A stretch of DNA of 13,121 nucleotides from Thermoproteota archaeon (GTDB lineage Archaea > Korarchaeota > Korarchaeia > Korarchaeales > Korarchaeaceae). The position numbers and the translations under genes were made by a program. Shown here piece by piece: positions 1 through 5,709 of the stretch. The stretch spans positions 1 through 13,121 of the forward strand of contig WAOH01000154.1 of assembly GCA_015521385.1 (NCBI GenBank), written 5' to 3'. Each line of letters starts with the position of its first letter. Position 1 is the first letter of the stretch. The notes under the pieces are model-generated. The model saw only the letters and a list, made by a program, of their open reading frames with translations. It had not been told where the DNA came from and made no database searches.

Positions 1-18
1 GTCTTACCACTCCTGAGT

Positions 19-417
19 TCAACTTTCCTTACTTAACCTTAACGGATCATCGAGCACCAGCTTCTTCCCCGCCCTAAGGTATATGACGGGGATGCCCTCG
101 CTGAGCAGCCTCTCCTTCAACTCCAGGTCGAAGGTAGCCACAACGCCCCCCAACTCCTTGGCTAGGGCAATCAGGTCCTCATCGGCCTCCCCGCCGTATC
201 CCTCTTCCACGAGGACGCCGTGCCTCTCTATCACCTGAAGGGCAACGTTAGCGGAGACCCTCCTCTTCCCCCTTAGGAAGCTCTCCAGCTCCTTAATTAC
301 GGATCTGGTTGTGATCAATCTCGCGTTGGGATAGAACCTCGTCAAATCGCTCAGGCTTAGGAATCGGAGCTCGGCTAGGGCCATAAGGAAGGAGGTGTCC
401 AAGATGATGTACCTCAA
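19..417 (-). CDS. PIN-domain nuclease, Fcf1/VapC9-like
   Basis: Single-domain PIN protein of 132 residues, the usual size for the archaeal Fcf1-like (COG1412-type) group. Acidic residues at the expected places are D7 (in the opening strand ending LDTS), E43 (KELE), D79/D81 (EADED) and D97 (TFD), which should bind the metal for single-strand RNA cleavage. The VIYLR strand near residue 111 is typical of this group. Relatives are thought to act in rRNA processing or as toxin-like RNases; no antitoxin gene is adjacent, so a housekeeping RNA role is more likely, by inference. I chose the TTG at 417 because the sequence GGTGATC, a perfect anti-16S match, lies just before it and the protein then begins MRYIILDTS. 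A GTG at 426 adds three residues. The frame stays open upstream through two tRNA genes, but that extension is not coding. It follows tRNA-Ile by about 14 nt. Confidence 0.85.
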   Translation of the reverse strand: MRYIILDTSFLMALAELRFLSLSDLTRFYPNARLITTRSVIKELESFLRGKRRVSANVALQVIERHGVLVEEGYGGEADEDLIALAKELGGVVATFDLELKERLLSEGIPVIYLRAGKKLVLDDPLRLSKES

Positions 418-431
418 ATCGATCACCCGAG

Positions 432-506
432 TGGGCCCGGGGGGACTTGAACCCCCGACCTCCCGGTTATCAGCCGGGCGCTCTGACCAGTCTGAGCCAC
501 GGGCCC
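432..506 (-). tRNA. tRNA-Ile (anticodon GAT)
   Basis: A complete 75-nt cloverleaf reads on the minus strand. The acceptor stem GGGCCCG pairs with CGGGCCC, the anticodon stem CCCGG/CCGGG encloses loop CTGATAA (anticodon GAT, A37), and the T-stem GGGGG/CCCCC encloses TTCAAGT. The discriminator is A73 and CCA is not encoded. There is no intron. It decodes AUC (and AUU), and A37 makes it an expected substrate of the Sua5/Kae1 t6A pathway encoded in this window. It lies 2 nt after tRNA-Ala and just before the PIN gene. Confidence 0.97.
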
Positions 507-508
507 AG

Positions 509-582
509 TGGACCGGGGGGGACTTGAACCCCCGACCTCCGCCTTGCGAAGGCGGCGCGCTACCAACCTGCGCCACCGGCCC
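509..582 (-). tRNA. tRNA-Ala (anticodon CGC)
   Basis: A complete 74-nt cloverleaf on the minus strand. The acceptor stem GGGCCGG pairs with CCGGTCC, giving a G:U wobble at the third pair; this G3:U70 pair is the classic alanine identity element. The anticodon stem CCGCC/GGCGG encloses TTCGCAA (anticodon CGC, for GCG codons). The T-stem is GGGGG/CCCCC. The discriminator is A73, CCA is not encoded, and no intron is seen. Only 2 nt separate it from tRNA-Ile, so the two must be cut from one precursor. Confidence 0.97.
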
Positions 583-604
583 AGTGACCAATTACCCACT
601 CCCC

Positions 605-612
605 TAAATAAA
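605..612 (-). promoter_or_regulatory. TATA box for the tRNA-Ala/tRNA-Ile/PIN transcript
   Basis: TTTATTTA on the minus strand lies 23-30 bp before the first base of tRNA-Ala, the expected archaeal TBP site spacing. The surrounding A/T-rich stretch (605-619) is also just downstream of the aRF1 stop codon and could serve as its T-rich terminator. Confidence 0.65.
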
Positions 613-630
613 ATTTTACAGTTGGGGGAA

Positions 631-1872
631 TCAGTATTCCCTCAGTTCATATCGGAGAACGGCCGCTACGCCGCCCAGAGCCTTAAGCTGCATACCCCAC
701 TCGGTACCCGATGAGATCACGTAGATCTCAGCTCCGCTCTGCTTCCCCATCTCCCCCAGATACTCTATTATGTCCACTTCCTCCAACTCATACACGGTTC
801 CGCCGCAGTTCGGGCACTGCCATCCGGATAGAGAGGCCTCCCTGTCCTTCCTGATGATCCTCTGCTCCTCATAGCCGCACTGCGGGCACCTGATCTTCAC
901 CTTCTTCACGGGTATGTCCTCCAGCACCAGCACCTTCTCGGCCGCCCCTGCTTCCAGCGCCCTCTCGACCTCCTTTATACCGTACGCCACCTTACCCGGC
1001 TCCTTCGCCAGGAGTCGGAAGACCTCCTCCACTAGCGCCTTCTCCTTGTAGAGGGAGGACTCCTTCAGGAGGTCCTCGGCCTTCATCACGAGCTCCCTTA
1101 CCCCCTGCTCCTCCGTATAGGAGAGCGGTATGTTCGCGATCACCTTCTTCTGCAATCTGTAATCCAGGAAGTTACCCTCCTCGAACTTCTCCCTGGCGTC
1201 TCCCGGCCCCCCGATTATTATCCCCTCCAGCTCATCCTCCAGCGGTAGGAGGGCCTCATTCGCCCTCTTTCCCAGCCTCTTGAAGAAGTCGTGGACCCTC
1301 TCCTCCCTTATCCTCTCGAATCTCCTCTGGGACTGACCTCCGGCGCTGTGCTTGGGGGGTATGTCGGAGGTGACCCAGTCCACTATCTTGTAGTTGGGCC
1401 CCCTGAGCACGGCTATGACACCACCACCCCTGTCCATCACTATGAGGCCGTAGGCCTTCTTCTCCTTGGCCATCTCCTCCAGCGGCTCCACGTAGAACTC
1501 GTGGTCGCATATGTACTGGAATGATCTGACCGGTTCCGGTGGTTCTATCACGTATATCTCGATCTTCTCGGTTCCCCTATCCTTGCCCTGCGGTATCGCC
1601 CCGCAGAACACCACCAGCCCGTGCTCGGGTACCTTTCTGTACAGCTTGAGCCTCTGTATTATGCTCTCTATGGCGCTCTGAACGTTTTTCCTTGTCAGCT
1701 TGTCCTTGATGTTGCTGGCCTGGTCGTACTCGTCCCTCAGGTATTTTATGACATCGTAGACGTTTCTCCCGGGTGGGATATAGAGGGAGATTAGCTCGGT
1801 TCCCCTCCCTCTCTTACTCTTCAGCTCTTTTATCAGCTTCTTGAACTCATAGCGCTCGTAGGTTAGGGACAA
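631..1872 (-). CDS. prf1: Peptide chain release factor 1 (aRF1)
   Basis: Class I release factor of 413 residues, the normal length for aRF1. It recognises all three stop codons in the ribosomal A site and triggers peptide release, working with aEF1A and ABCE1. Domain 1 carries the stop-decoding elements: YxCxxxF is intact (Y120, C122, F126), but the NIKS motif reads NIKD (N54-I55-K56-D57). Domain 2 has the catalytic GGQ at 178-180. Domain 3 contains a zinc-finger-like insert, CPQC at 329-332 and CPNC at 353-356, common in archaeal proteins. The start is TTG, chosen because GGTGA lies 6 nt upstream and the N-terminus then matches the family. The stop is TGA. The gene is divergent from the GlmU-like gene. 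Confidence 0.97.
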   Translation of the reverse strand: MSLTYERYEFKKLIKELKSKRGRGTELISLYIPPGRNVYDVIKYLRDEYDQASNIKDKLTRKNVQSAIESIIQRLKLYRKVPEHGLVVFCGAIPQGKDRGTEKIEIYVIEPPEPVRSFQYICDHEFYVEPLEEMAKEKKAYGLIVMDRGGGVIAVLRGPNYKIVDWVTSDIPPKHSAGGQSQRRFERIREERVHDFFKRLGKRANEALLPLEDELEGIIIGGPGDAREKFEEGNFLDYRLQKKVIANIPLSYTEEQGVRELVMKAEDLLKESSLYKEKALVEEVFRLLAKEPGKVAYGIKEVERALEAGAAEKVLVLEDIPVKKVKIRCPQCGYEEQRIIRKDREASLSGWQCPNCGGTVYELEEVDIIEYLGEMGKQSGAEIYVISSGTEWGMQLKALGGVAAVLRYELREY

Positions 1873-1910
1873 AGTTTTTCACCCTCACGAGAGGTGGAAT
1901 GGCATCCGAC

Positions 1911-1918
1911 TTAAAAAA
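1911..1918 (-). promoter_or_regulatory. Probable TATA box for aRF1
   Basis: TTTTTTAA on the minus strand is centred about 42 bp before the aRF1 TTG. That would place transcription start near 1889 and leave a leader of about 17 nt containing the GGTGA site at 1879-1883. The element lies inside the longest possible upstream extension of the divergent GlmU-like gene, which argues for a later start of that gene. Confidence 0.45.
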
Positions 1919-1934
1919 CCCCATCAGGTGTAAC

Positions 1935-3164
1935 ATGGTGCCTATGATTCAGGTGGTGCTCTTCGAGGATTCCCGGGTCAGCGACATCTCCCCCCTGACG
2001 GACCTCACCCCGATGCAGGAGATCGTAGCTGGAGGGGTTAAACAGTTCGAGAGGATGGATAGGTGGCTAGGCACTCGAACGAGATGGCTCGTGAGGGATG
2101 GATACGAGGAGAAAGTTCCCAAGGAGAGGAGACCGGATTTTGGGGATCCCGCCATACTGTTGAACGCCCGCCTCGTATCGTCTGAGGTCCTATCCAAGGT
2201 CAGGGGGCTGGAGCCCGACGAGGCCTTGGTGAGGGAGGGGCAGGTGGTCGCTGCTAGGGTTCGCTCCCTCGACTACGAAGTCGGTCGCGCGGTCTTCGAT
2301 GGGGATGCGGGGTCATTCAAGGTTAGGCCGTGTGATGCCCACCTGCTGACATCCCCCTGGGATGTCTCGCCTACGTCCCTGATCATACACCTGGCCAAGG
2401 ATCTAATGGAGTTCTTCAGACCGGCTAGAAGGAACGTTCCCGGAGAAATCAGGGTGCTGGGGAATCATCCGGTCAGCCTGCCAGAGGAACTAGATCTGCT
2501 GGGACCAGTAACGGTGGACGCCAGGGAGGGTCCCGTGGTCATAGGTGAGGGCGTGCAGATAGAGCCTTACGCCTATCTCAAGGGACCCCTCTACATAGGC
2601 CCGCATACCGTCATAGTCACCGGCTCGAGGGTCGCGGGGAGCTACATAGGGGTGCACGGGAGGATAGGCGGGGAGGTGACCACTAGCATAGTGTCAGACT
2701 ACTCTAACAAGTACCACCTGGGGTTCTTGGGGCACAGCTACGTCGGTAGGTGGGTGAACATAGGGGCCGGATCCATAACCTCCAACCTGAAGAACACGTA
2801 CGGCGAGATCAAGGTAGGAGGTGTTCCGACGGGCCTCAATAAGGTGGGAGCGTTCATAGGGGACCACGCCAAGCTCTCCATAGGGACGCTGACTTACGCG
2901 GGTGTCAGGGTGGGTCCCGCATCCCATCTGCACGGTCTAGTCCATGAGGACGTGCCTCCATTCACCATCTACGCTAAAAGCCTGGGATGGGGGCTCTACG
3001 AGCTGGATCCCGAATCGGCCATCAGGACCTACAGGAGGATGGCTCCGCGCAGGGGCGTGGACCCCGATCCTGCTGAGGAGCAGCTCCTAAGGAGGCTCTT
3101 CTACGAGACCGAGCATCTGAGGAGAAGTAAGGGCGTGAAGAAGGGAAGGCTGGTAGTGAGGTAG
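1935..3164 (+). CDS. GlmU-like sugar nucleotidyltransferase/acetyltransferase
   Basis: A two-part protein of about 409 residues resembling the alternative GlmU family (TIGR03991-like, best known from Bacteroidota). Residues 1-165 form a divergent nucleotidyltransferase-like domain with VVLFED, AILLNARL and PWD motifs. Residues 190-345 form a left-handed beta-helix of hexapeptide repeats containing the family hallmark DYSNK..GFLGHSYVGRWVN.GAG..TSNLKNTYG (255-290). Relatives acetylate glucosamine-1-phosphate and make UDP-GlcNAc. In the N-domain the family's usual PLTxTRP segment is ISPLTDLTPM, without the Arg-Pro, so nucleotidyl transfer may be altered or lost. I chose ATG 1935 because AGGTG lies 4 nt upstream; ATG 1899 and ATG 1944 are alternatives. 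The TAG stop abuts the 3' end of the opposing tRNA-Cys. Confidence 0.82.
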   Translation: MVPMIQVVLFEDSRVSDISPLTDLTPMQEIVAGGVKQFERMDRWLGTRTRWLVRDGYEEKVPKERRPDFGDPAILLNARLVSSEVLSKVRGLEPDEALVREGQVVAARVRSLDYEVGRAVFDGDAGSFKVRPCDAHLLTSPWDVSPTSLIIHLAKDLMEFFRPARRNVPGEIRVLGNHPVSLPEELDLLGPVTVDAREGPVVIGEGVQIEPYAYLKGPLYIGPHTVIVTGSRVAGSYIGVHGRIGGEVTTSIVSDYSNKYHLGFLGHSYVGRWVNIGAGSITSNLKNTYGEIKVGGVPTGLNKVGAFIGDHAKLSIGTLTYAGVRVGPASHLHGLVHEDVPPFTIYAKSLGWGLYELDPESAIRTYRRMAPRRGVDPDPAEEQLLRRLFYETEHLRRSKGVKKGRLVVR

Positions 3165-3236
3165 AGCCGGGTGGGGGATTCGAACCCCCGTCTACGGGTC
3201 TGCAGCCCGCTGCCTGAACCGCTCGGCCAACCCGGC
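3165..3236 (-). tRNA. tRNA-Cys (anticodon GCA)
   Basis: A 72-nt cloverleaf on the minus strand. The acceptor stem GCCGGGT pairs with ACCCGGC and the discriminator is U73, the cysteine identity base. The anticodon stem GCGGG/CCCGT (one G:U pair) encloses CTGCAGA (anticodon GCA), and the T-stem GGGGG/CCCCC encloses TTCGAAT. CCA is not encoded and no intron is seen. Its last base directly abuts the stop codon of the convergent GlmU-like gene. Confidence 0.96.
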
Positions 3237-3260
3237 CCATCATTGTATTGGGAGATCACC

Positions 3261-3268
3261 GTAATAAG
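3261..3268 (-). promoter_or_regulatory. Probable TATA box for tRNA-Cys
   Basis: CTTATTAC on the minus strand lies 25-32 bp before the tRNA-Cys 5' end, in the gap between it and the divergent tRNA-Arg/tRNA-Gly promoter. Confidence 0.55.
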
Positions 3269-3286
3269 TTTTGTTCCGAGTCAAAG

Positions 3287-3294
3287 TTATAAAT
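3287..3294 (+). promoter_or_regulatory. TATA box for tRNA-Arg and tRNA-Gly
   Basis: TTATAAAT lies 25-32 bp before the first base of tRNA-Arg and closely fits the archaeal TATA consensus and spacing. The two plus-strand tRNAs that follow are only a few nucleotides apart and probably share it. Confidence 0.8.
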
Positions 3295-3318
3295 GGGTTG
3301 ACCTACAACTACTGAGTG

Positions 3319-3393
3319 GGGCCCGTAGCTCAGCAAGGATAGAGCGGCGGCCTCCTAAGCCGCAGGTCGGGGGTTCGAGTCCCCCCGGGCCCG
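3319..3393 (+). tRNA. tRNA-Arg (anticodon CCT)
   Basis: A 75-nt cloverleaf. The acceptor stem GGGCCCG pairs with CGGGCCC and is identical to that of the tRNA-Ile in this window. The anticodon stem GCGGC/GCCGC encloses CTCCTAA (anticodon CCT, A37), and the T-stem GGGGG/CCCCC encloses TTCGAGT. The discriminator is G73 and CCA is encoded at 3394-3396. No intron is present. It reads AGG, a heavily used Arg codon here, and A37 makes it an expected t6A substrate. Confidence 0.97.
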
Positions 3394-3399
3394 CCATGT

Positions 3400-3473
3400 G
3401 CGGCCGTAGTCTAGCCTGGATAGGATGCCGGCCCCCCAAGCCGGCGACCCGGGTTCAAATCCCGGCGGCCGCA
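3400..3473 (+). tRNA. tRNA-Gly (anticodon CCC)
   Basis: A 74-nt cloverleaf. The acceptor stem GCGGCCG pairs with CGGCCGC, the anticodon stem is CCGGC/GCCGG, the T-stem CCGGG/CCCGG encloses TTCAAAT, and the discriminator is A73. CCA is encoded at 3474-3476. The 7-base anticodon loop reads CCCCCAA, so the anticodon is CCC (GGG codons), but position 33 is C instead of the nearly universal U. It begins 3 nt after the CCA of tRNA-Arg. Confidence 0.93.
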
Positions 3474-3476
3474 CCA

Positions 3477-3587
3477 TCCTCACGTTACGGCCCTAATCAG
3501 TGGGACATCGTTCGGTGACTGACCTGAGCCTAGGCAATTGCCATAGTCGCGGAGGGAAGTACCTCCCAGACCAAATAGATGCTTGAT
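3477..3587. other. Spacer between convergent tRNA-Gly and tRNA-Leu
   Basis: About 110 bp with no supportable gene. It contains overlapping palindromes GCCTAGGC (3528-3535) and GGCAATTGCC (3533-3542), and a small hairpin with GGAGG/CCTCC arms and a 6-nt loop (3551-3566). No convincing C/D or H/ACA box pattern was found. The likely role is transcription end or processing for the two tRNA genes, but nothing proves it. Confidence 0.4.
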
Positions 3588-3590
3588 TGG

Positions 3591-3677
3591 TGCGGGGGGT
3601 GGGATTCGAACCCACGCGGGCCTGATGCCCACCAGCTCCTAAGGCTGGCGCCTTGGACCTATCTCGGCCACCCCCGC
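3591..3677 (-). tRNA. tRNA-Leu (anticodon TAG)
   Basis: An 87-nt tRNA with the long variable arm of class II tRNAs. The acceptor stem GCGGGGG pairs with CCCCCGC, the anticodon stem CCAGC/GCTGG encloses CTTAGGA (anticodon TAG, for CUA codons), and the T-stem GTGGG/CCCAC encloses TTCGAAT. The variable-arm stem is built from GGGC and GCCC. The discriminator is A73 and CCA is encoded at 3588-3590. No intron is seen. Confidence 0.97.
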
Positions 3678-3702
3678 CCGTCCTCTATCTGAGCGTCAAG
3701 GG

Positions 3703-3709
3703 TATTTAA
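3703..3709 (-). promoter_or_regulatory. TATA box for tRNA-Leu
   Basis: TTAAATA on the minus strand lies 26-32 bp before the tRNA-Leu 5' end. It sits just beyond the stop codon of the VWA gene, so the same A/T-rich stretch may contribute to ending that transcript. Confidence 0.7.
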
Positions 3710-3725
3710 CTATATTCCCGCTGGG

Positions 3726-4712
3726 TTAACCGAGTATGTTCCTCACGAGCCTAGGTATCTCCCGCGGATCCCTCAGTTCGTGGAACTTGCCATTACCCAA
3801 CTTGGCCAGGTCCCTGCAGAACCTAGCACCTCTGCTCGAGGCCCTCCTCCCCACGTAAACTACATGCAATCCCTTGATGTGCGATACCACTTTCCTAGGA
3901 TCCTCCCCCACATTGTACTCGCCATCAGTCAGCAGTATGAACCTGGGATTCACCAGCCCCTTGGATTCCTCCAGGGCCTTGATCAGACCGTCGGCCATAT
4001 TGGTGTACCCTAGGGGCACTAGATCCAAGATATCCTCCACGACCTCGATGGATTCCTTTCTCTCGTTCACGTGCTTGATCGGGAAAGCTTCACTGTTGAA
4101 CCCGATCACGGAGTACCTTCCCTCCCTGATCCTGTGGGATATCAGTGCAGCCATGGTGGCAGCGCTCAGGATCTTCCTACCCGACATCGAGCCGCTGGAG
4201 TCTATTATGACGACGGCCGAGTACTCCCTCTTCCTCTTATCCAAGCCCACTATATCGCCATAATCCAACTCATCGATACTCTTGCCCCTCTCAATAATCT
4301 CCTCTATGGTCCTCTCCACGTCGAAGTCCATGCCCATCTCGTAGGGAGCTTCCGATCTCCTGTCCTCCTCCAAGTTACCCTTGCTTCCCCTCACAACCAG
4401 ATTGACCACGGCCTTGGCAACGAGCCGCCTGAACATCCTCCTGGCTTTCTCGTTGAGCCTCCACCTGACCTGCCTGTAAAGCCTGACGGCGGCCTCGGGG
4501 TCTCTCTCCAGGGACGATATCATCTTGGGAGTGAAGTTCCCCCTGGATATGGCCTTAGCCACGACTATCTGGCTGTAATTGGATATCCTCAGCAGCCCTT
4601 GGAGATCCCCCTCGACGAGATAGTACTCGGCAGCCCTCTTCAGCACCTCATAATCGCTCGTCATTGGTTCCCTGATGTTAGGTACGCCCCTAGCCTGGGC
4701 ATACTCCGTCAT
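3726..4712 (-). CDS. VWA-domain protein, partner of MoxR ATPase
   Basis: A protein of 328 residues with a helical N-terminal part (1-160) and a von Willebrand factor A domain (165-328). The metal-ion-dependent adhesion site is complete: DSSGS at 171-175, Thr237 in GYTNMADG and Asp263 in LTDGE. There is no signal peptide or membrane segment, so it is probably cytoplasmic. Gene pairs of this kind (MoxR plus a CoxE/VWA protein) usually act together as a metal-dependent chaperone that remodels or inserts cofactors into a client; no client is recognisable here. It starts at ATG 4712, 8 nt after the MoxR stop codon, and a hairpin fills this junction. ATG 4664 is a weaker alternative start. The stop is TAA. 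Confidence 0.88.
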   Translation of the reverse strand: MTEYAQARGVPNIREPMTSDYEVLKRAAEYYLVEGDLQGLLRISNYSQIVVAKAISRGNFTPKMISSLERDPEAAVRLYRQVRWRLNEKARRMFRRLVAKAVVNLVVRGSKGNLEEDRRSEAPYEMGMDFDVERTIEEIIERGKSIDELDYGDIVGLDKRKREYSAVVIIDSSGSMSGRKILSAATMAALISHRIREGRYSVIGFNSEAFPIKHVNERKESIEVVEDILDLVPLGYTNMADGLIKALEESKGLVNPRFILLTDGEYNVGEDPRKVVSHIKGLHVVYVGRRASSRGARFCRDLAKLGNGKFHELRDPREIPRLVRNILG

Positions 4713-4713
4713 C

Positions 4714-4731
4714 GGAGCCTTTAACGGCTCC
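4714..4731 (-). repeat. Perfect inverted repeat at the MoxR/VWA junction
   Basis: On the mRNA strand GGAGCC, loop GUUAAA, GGCUCC forms a perfect 6-bp stem ending 1 nt before the VWA start codon. The MoxR stop codon UAA lies in the loop. The 5' arm contains the only GGAG near the VWA start, so the structure could make VWA translation depend on ribosomes arriving from MoxR. The repeat is visible; the role is inference. Confidence 0.6.
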
Positions 4732-5611
4732 TCAATCCGAGAAAATCCCCTCCCTCTCCCAGCACCGATCTGACGATGTCCCTTATCAGGGACTCCTTGC
4801 TAGCAGCCGTGTCCCTCAGCTCTATCCTCTGAGGTAGGACCATCAGGGCGGCGCTGTACCAGCGCTCCCCATCCCCCCTCAGCATCAGGGCTATCTTAGC
4901 CAGATCTATCGACGACCTCACCGATCCACCCCTGATGATGCTCGGATGCTCCCTAGTGCTCCTGACTATGTCCACGCTGATCTCGGCGGTCTCATCGTCG
5001 ATGTCTGGCACGTGCCTCCTGACTATCTCGACCTCCTCGTCCCTCTCAGGGTAACCCAGCTTAACGAGAACGAACCTGTCCTTCAACGCCTCGGATAGCC
5101 TGAGGACACCGACATCCTCCTCTGGATTCTGCGTGGCTATTATGAGGAACCCCTCCTTCGCCCTCAAGGTCCCCAAGTGGGGTATGTGGATGAGGCCCTC
5201 ATCCATGACCGGGAGAAGAGCGTTCTGAGCGGATTCCGGGAGCCTGTTCAATTCGTTTATGAAGAGGACCGAGCCGCTGGTTGCAGCCCTGGTGAGGGGT
5301 CCGGGAACGAAAGCCTCCTCGACGTAGCCCTTCTTCAGCACCATCGGGGGGTCCCAGTACCCAATTAGCTTCATCTCGTTGAGCCTCTCATCACCATCGA
5401 CCCTGACGAAATCCCTTGATAGGTATTCGGCTAGTGATCTCGCGAGGAGAGTCTTGCCGACGCCCACCGGACCCTCCAGAAGGATGTGCCTGCCGCTCTT
5501 GACCGCTACTAGCATCTTAAGTAGCTCCTCTCTCCTTCCCACTATCCCATATCGCTGACCTATCTCCTCTACCTCATCCAGCAGTCCCTTTACCAGCATC
5601 TCCCCTATCAT
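4721..5611 (-). CDS. MoxR-family AAA+ ATPase
   Basis: An AAA+ ATPase of 296 residues. Walker A is GPVGVGKT at 47-54, Walker B is VLFINE at 115-120 followed by LNR as usual in MoxR proteins, sensor 1 is the Asn in IATQNP (159-163), and the LSEALKDRF segment (172-180) matches the arginine-finger region. The C-terminal part is the helical lid. MoxR ATPases form hexameric rings that work with VWA proteins in protein maturation, and the VWA gene follows directly. ATG 5611 has no ribosome binding site, but a TATA box is centred about 24 bp upstream, so the message is probably leaderless. ATG 5599, behind GGGGAG, is an alternative. The stop is TAA. Confidence 0.92.
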   Translation of the reverse strand: MIGEMLVKGLLDEVEEIGQRYGIVGRREELLKMLVAVKSGRHILLEGPVGVGKTLLARSLAEYLSRDFVRVDGDERLNEMKLIGYWDPPMVLKKGYVEEAFVPGPLTRAATSGSVLFINELNRLPESAQNALLPVMDEGLIHIPHLGTLRAKEGFLIIATQNPEEDVGVLRLSEALKDRFVLVKLGYPERDEEVEIVRRHVPDIDDETAEISVDIVRSTREHPSIIRGGSVRSSIDLAKIALMLRGDGERWYSAALMVLPQRIELRDTAASKESLIRDIVRSVLGEGGDFLGLRSR

Positions 5612-5630
5612 GCTTATCTGTCCAATGTCG

Positions 5631-5639
5631 AATATTAAG
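5631..5639 (-). promoter_or_regulatory. TATA box for the MoxR-VWA operon
   Basis: CTTAATATT on the minus strand is centred about 24 bp before the MoxR ATG, predicting a transcript that begins at or next to the start codon. The roughly 100-bp gap to the upstream kinase gene also supports an independent promoter. The rest of that gap (5663-5710) is A/T-rich with imperfect inverted ATATCG/CGAATAT motifs of unknown meaning. Confidence 0.6.
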
Positions 5640-5709
5640 TTGAGCCGGAGCGCTGCCCCCTAAAGTAATACGATAAACGATATTCCGGTATATTCGATAC
5701 AATGTATGC

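Noticed and set aside
418..591. Upstream extension of the PIN gene to 190 residues
   Set aside because: The extra residues are translations of tRNA-Ile and tRNA-Ala; the family starts at MRYIILDTS and a ribosome binding site lies just before 417.
395..714. Plus-strand open frames of about 70 codons rich in GGLEPPTS-like peptide
   Set aside because: These are antisense translations of tRNA T-arms, a well-known false ORF signature.
1699..1713. NIKD in aRF1 as evidence of stop codon reassignment
   Set aside because: TAA, TAG and TGA each end several intact genes here at family-typical lengths, so no reassignment is visible.
3171..3518. A 115-codon plus-strand frame through the tRNA cluster
   Set aside because: It runs across tRNA-Cys (antisense), tRNA-Arg and tRNA-Gly and has no family likeness.
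4071..4724. A 217-codon plus-strand frame opposite the VWA gene
   Set aside because: It is a shadow of a well-supported gene, with no recognisable motif or promoter.
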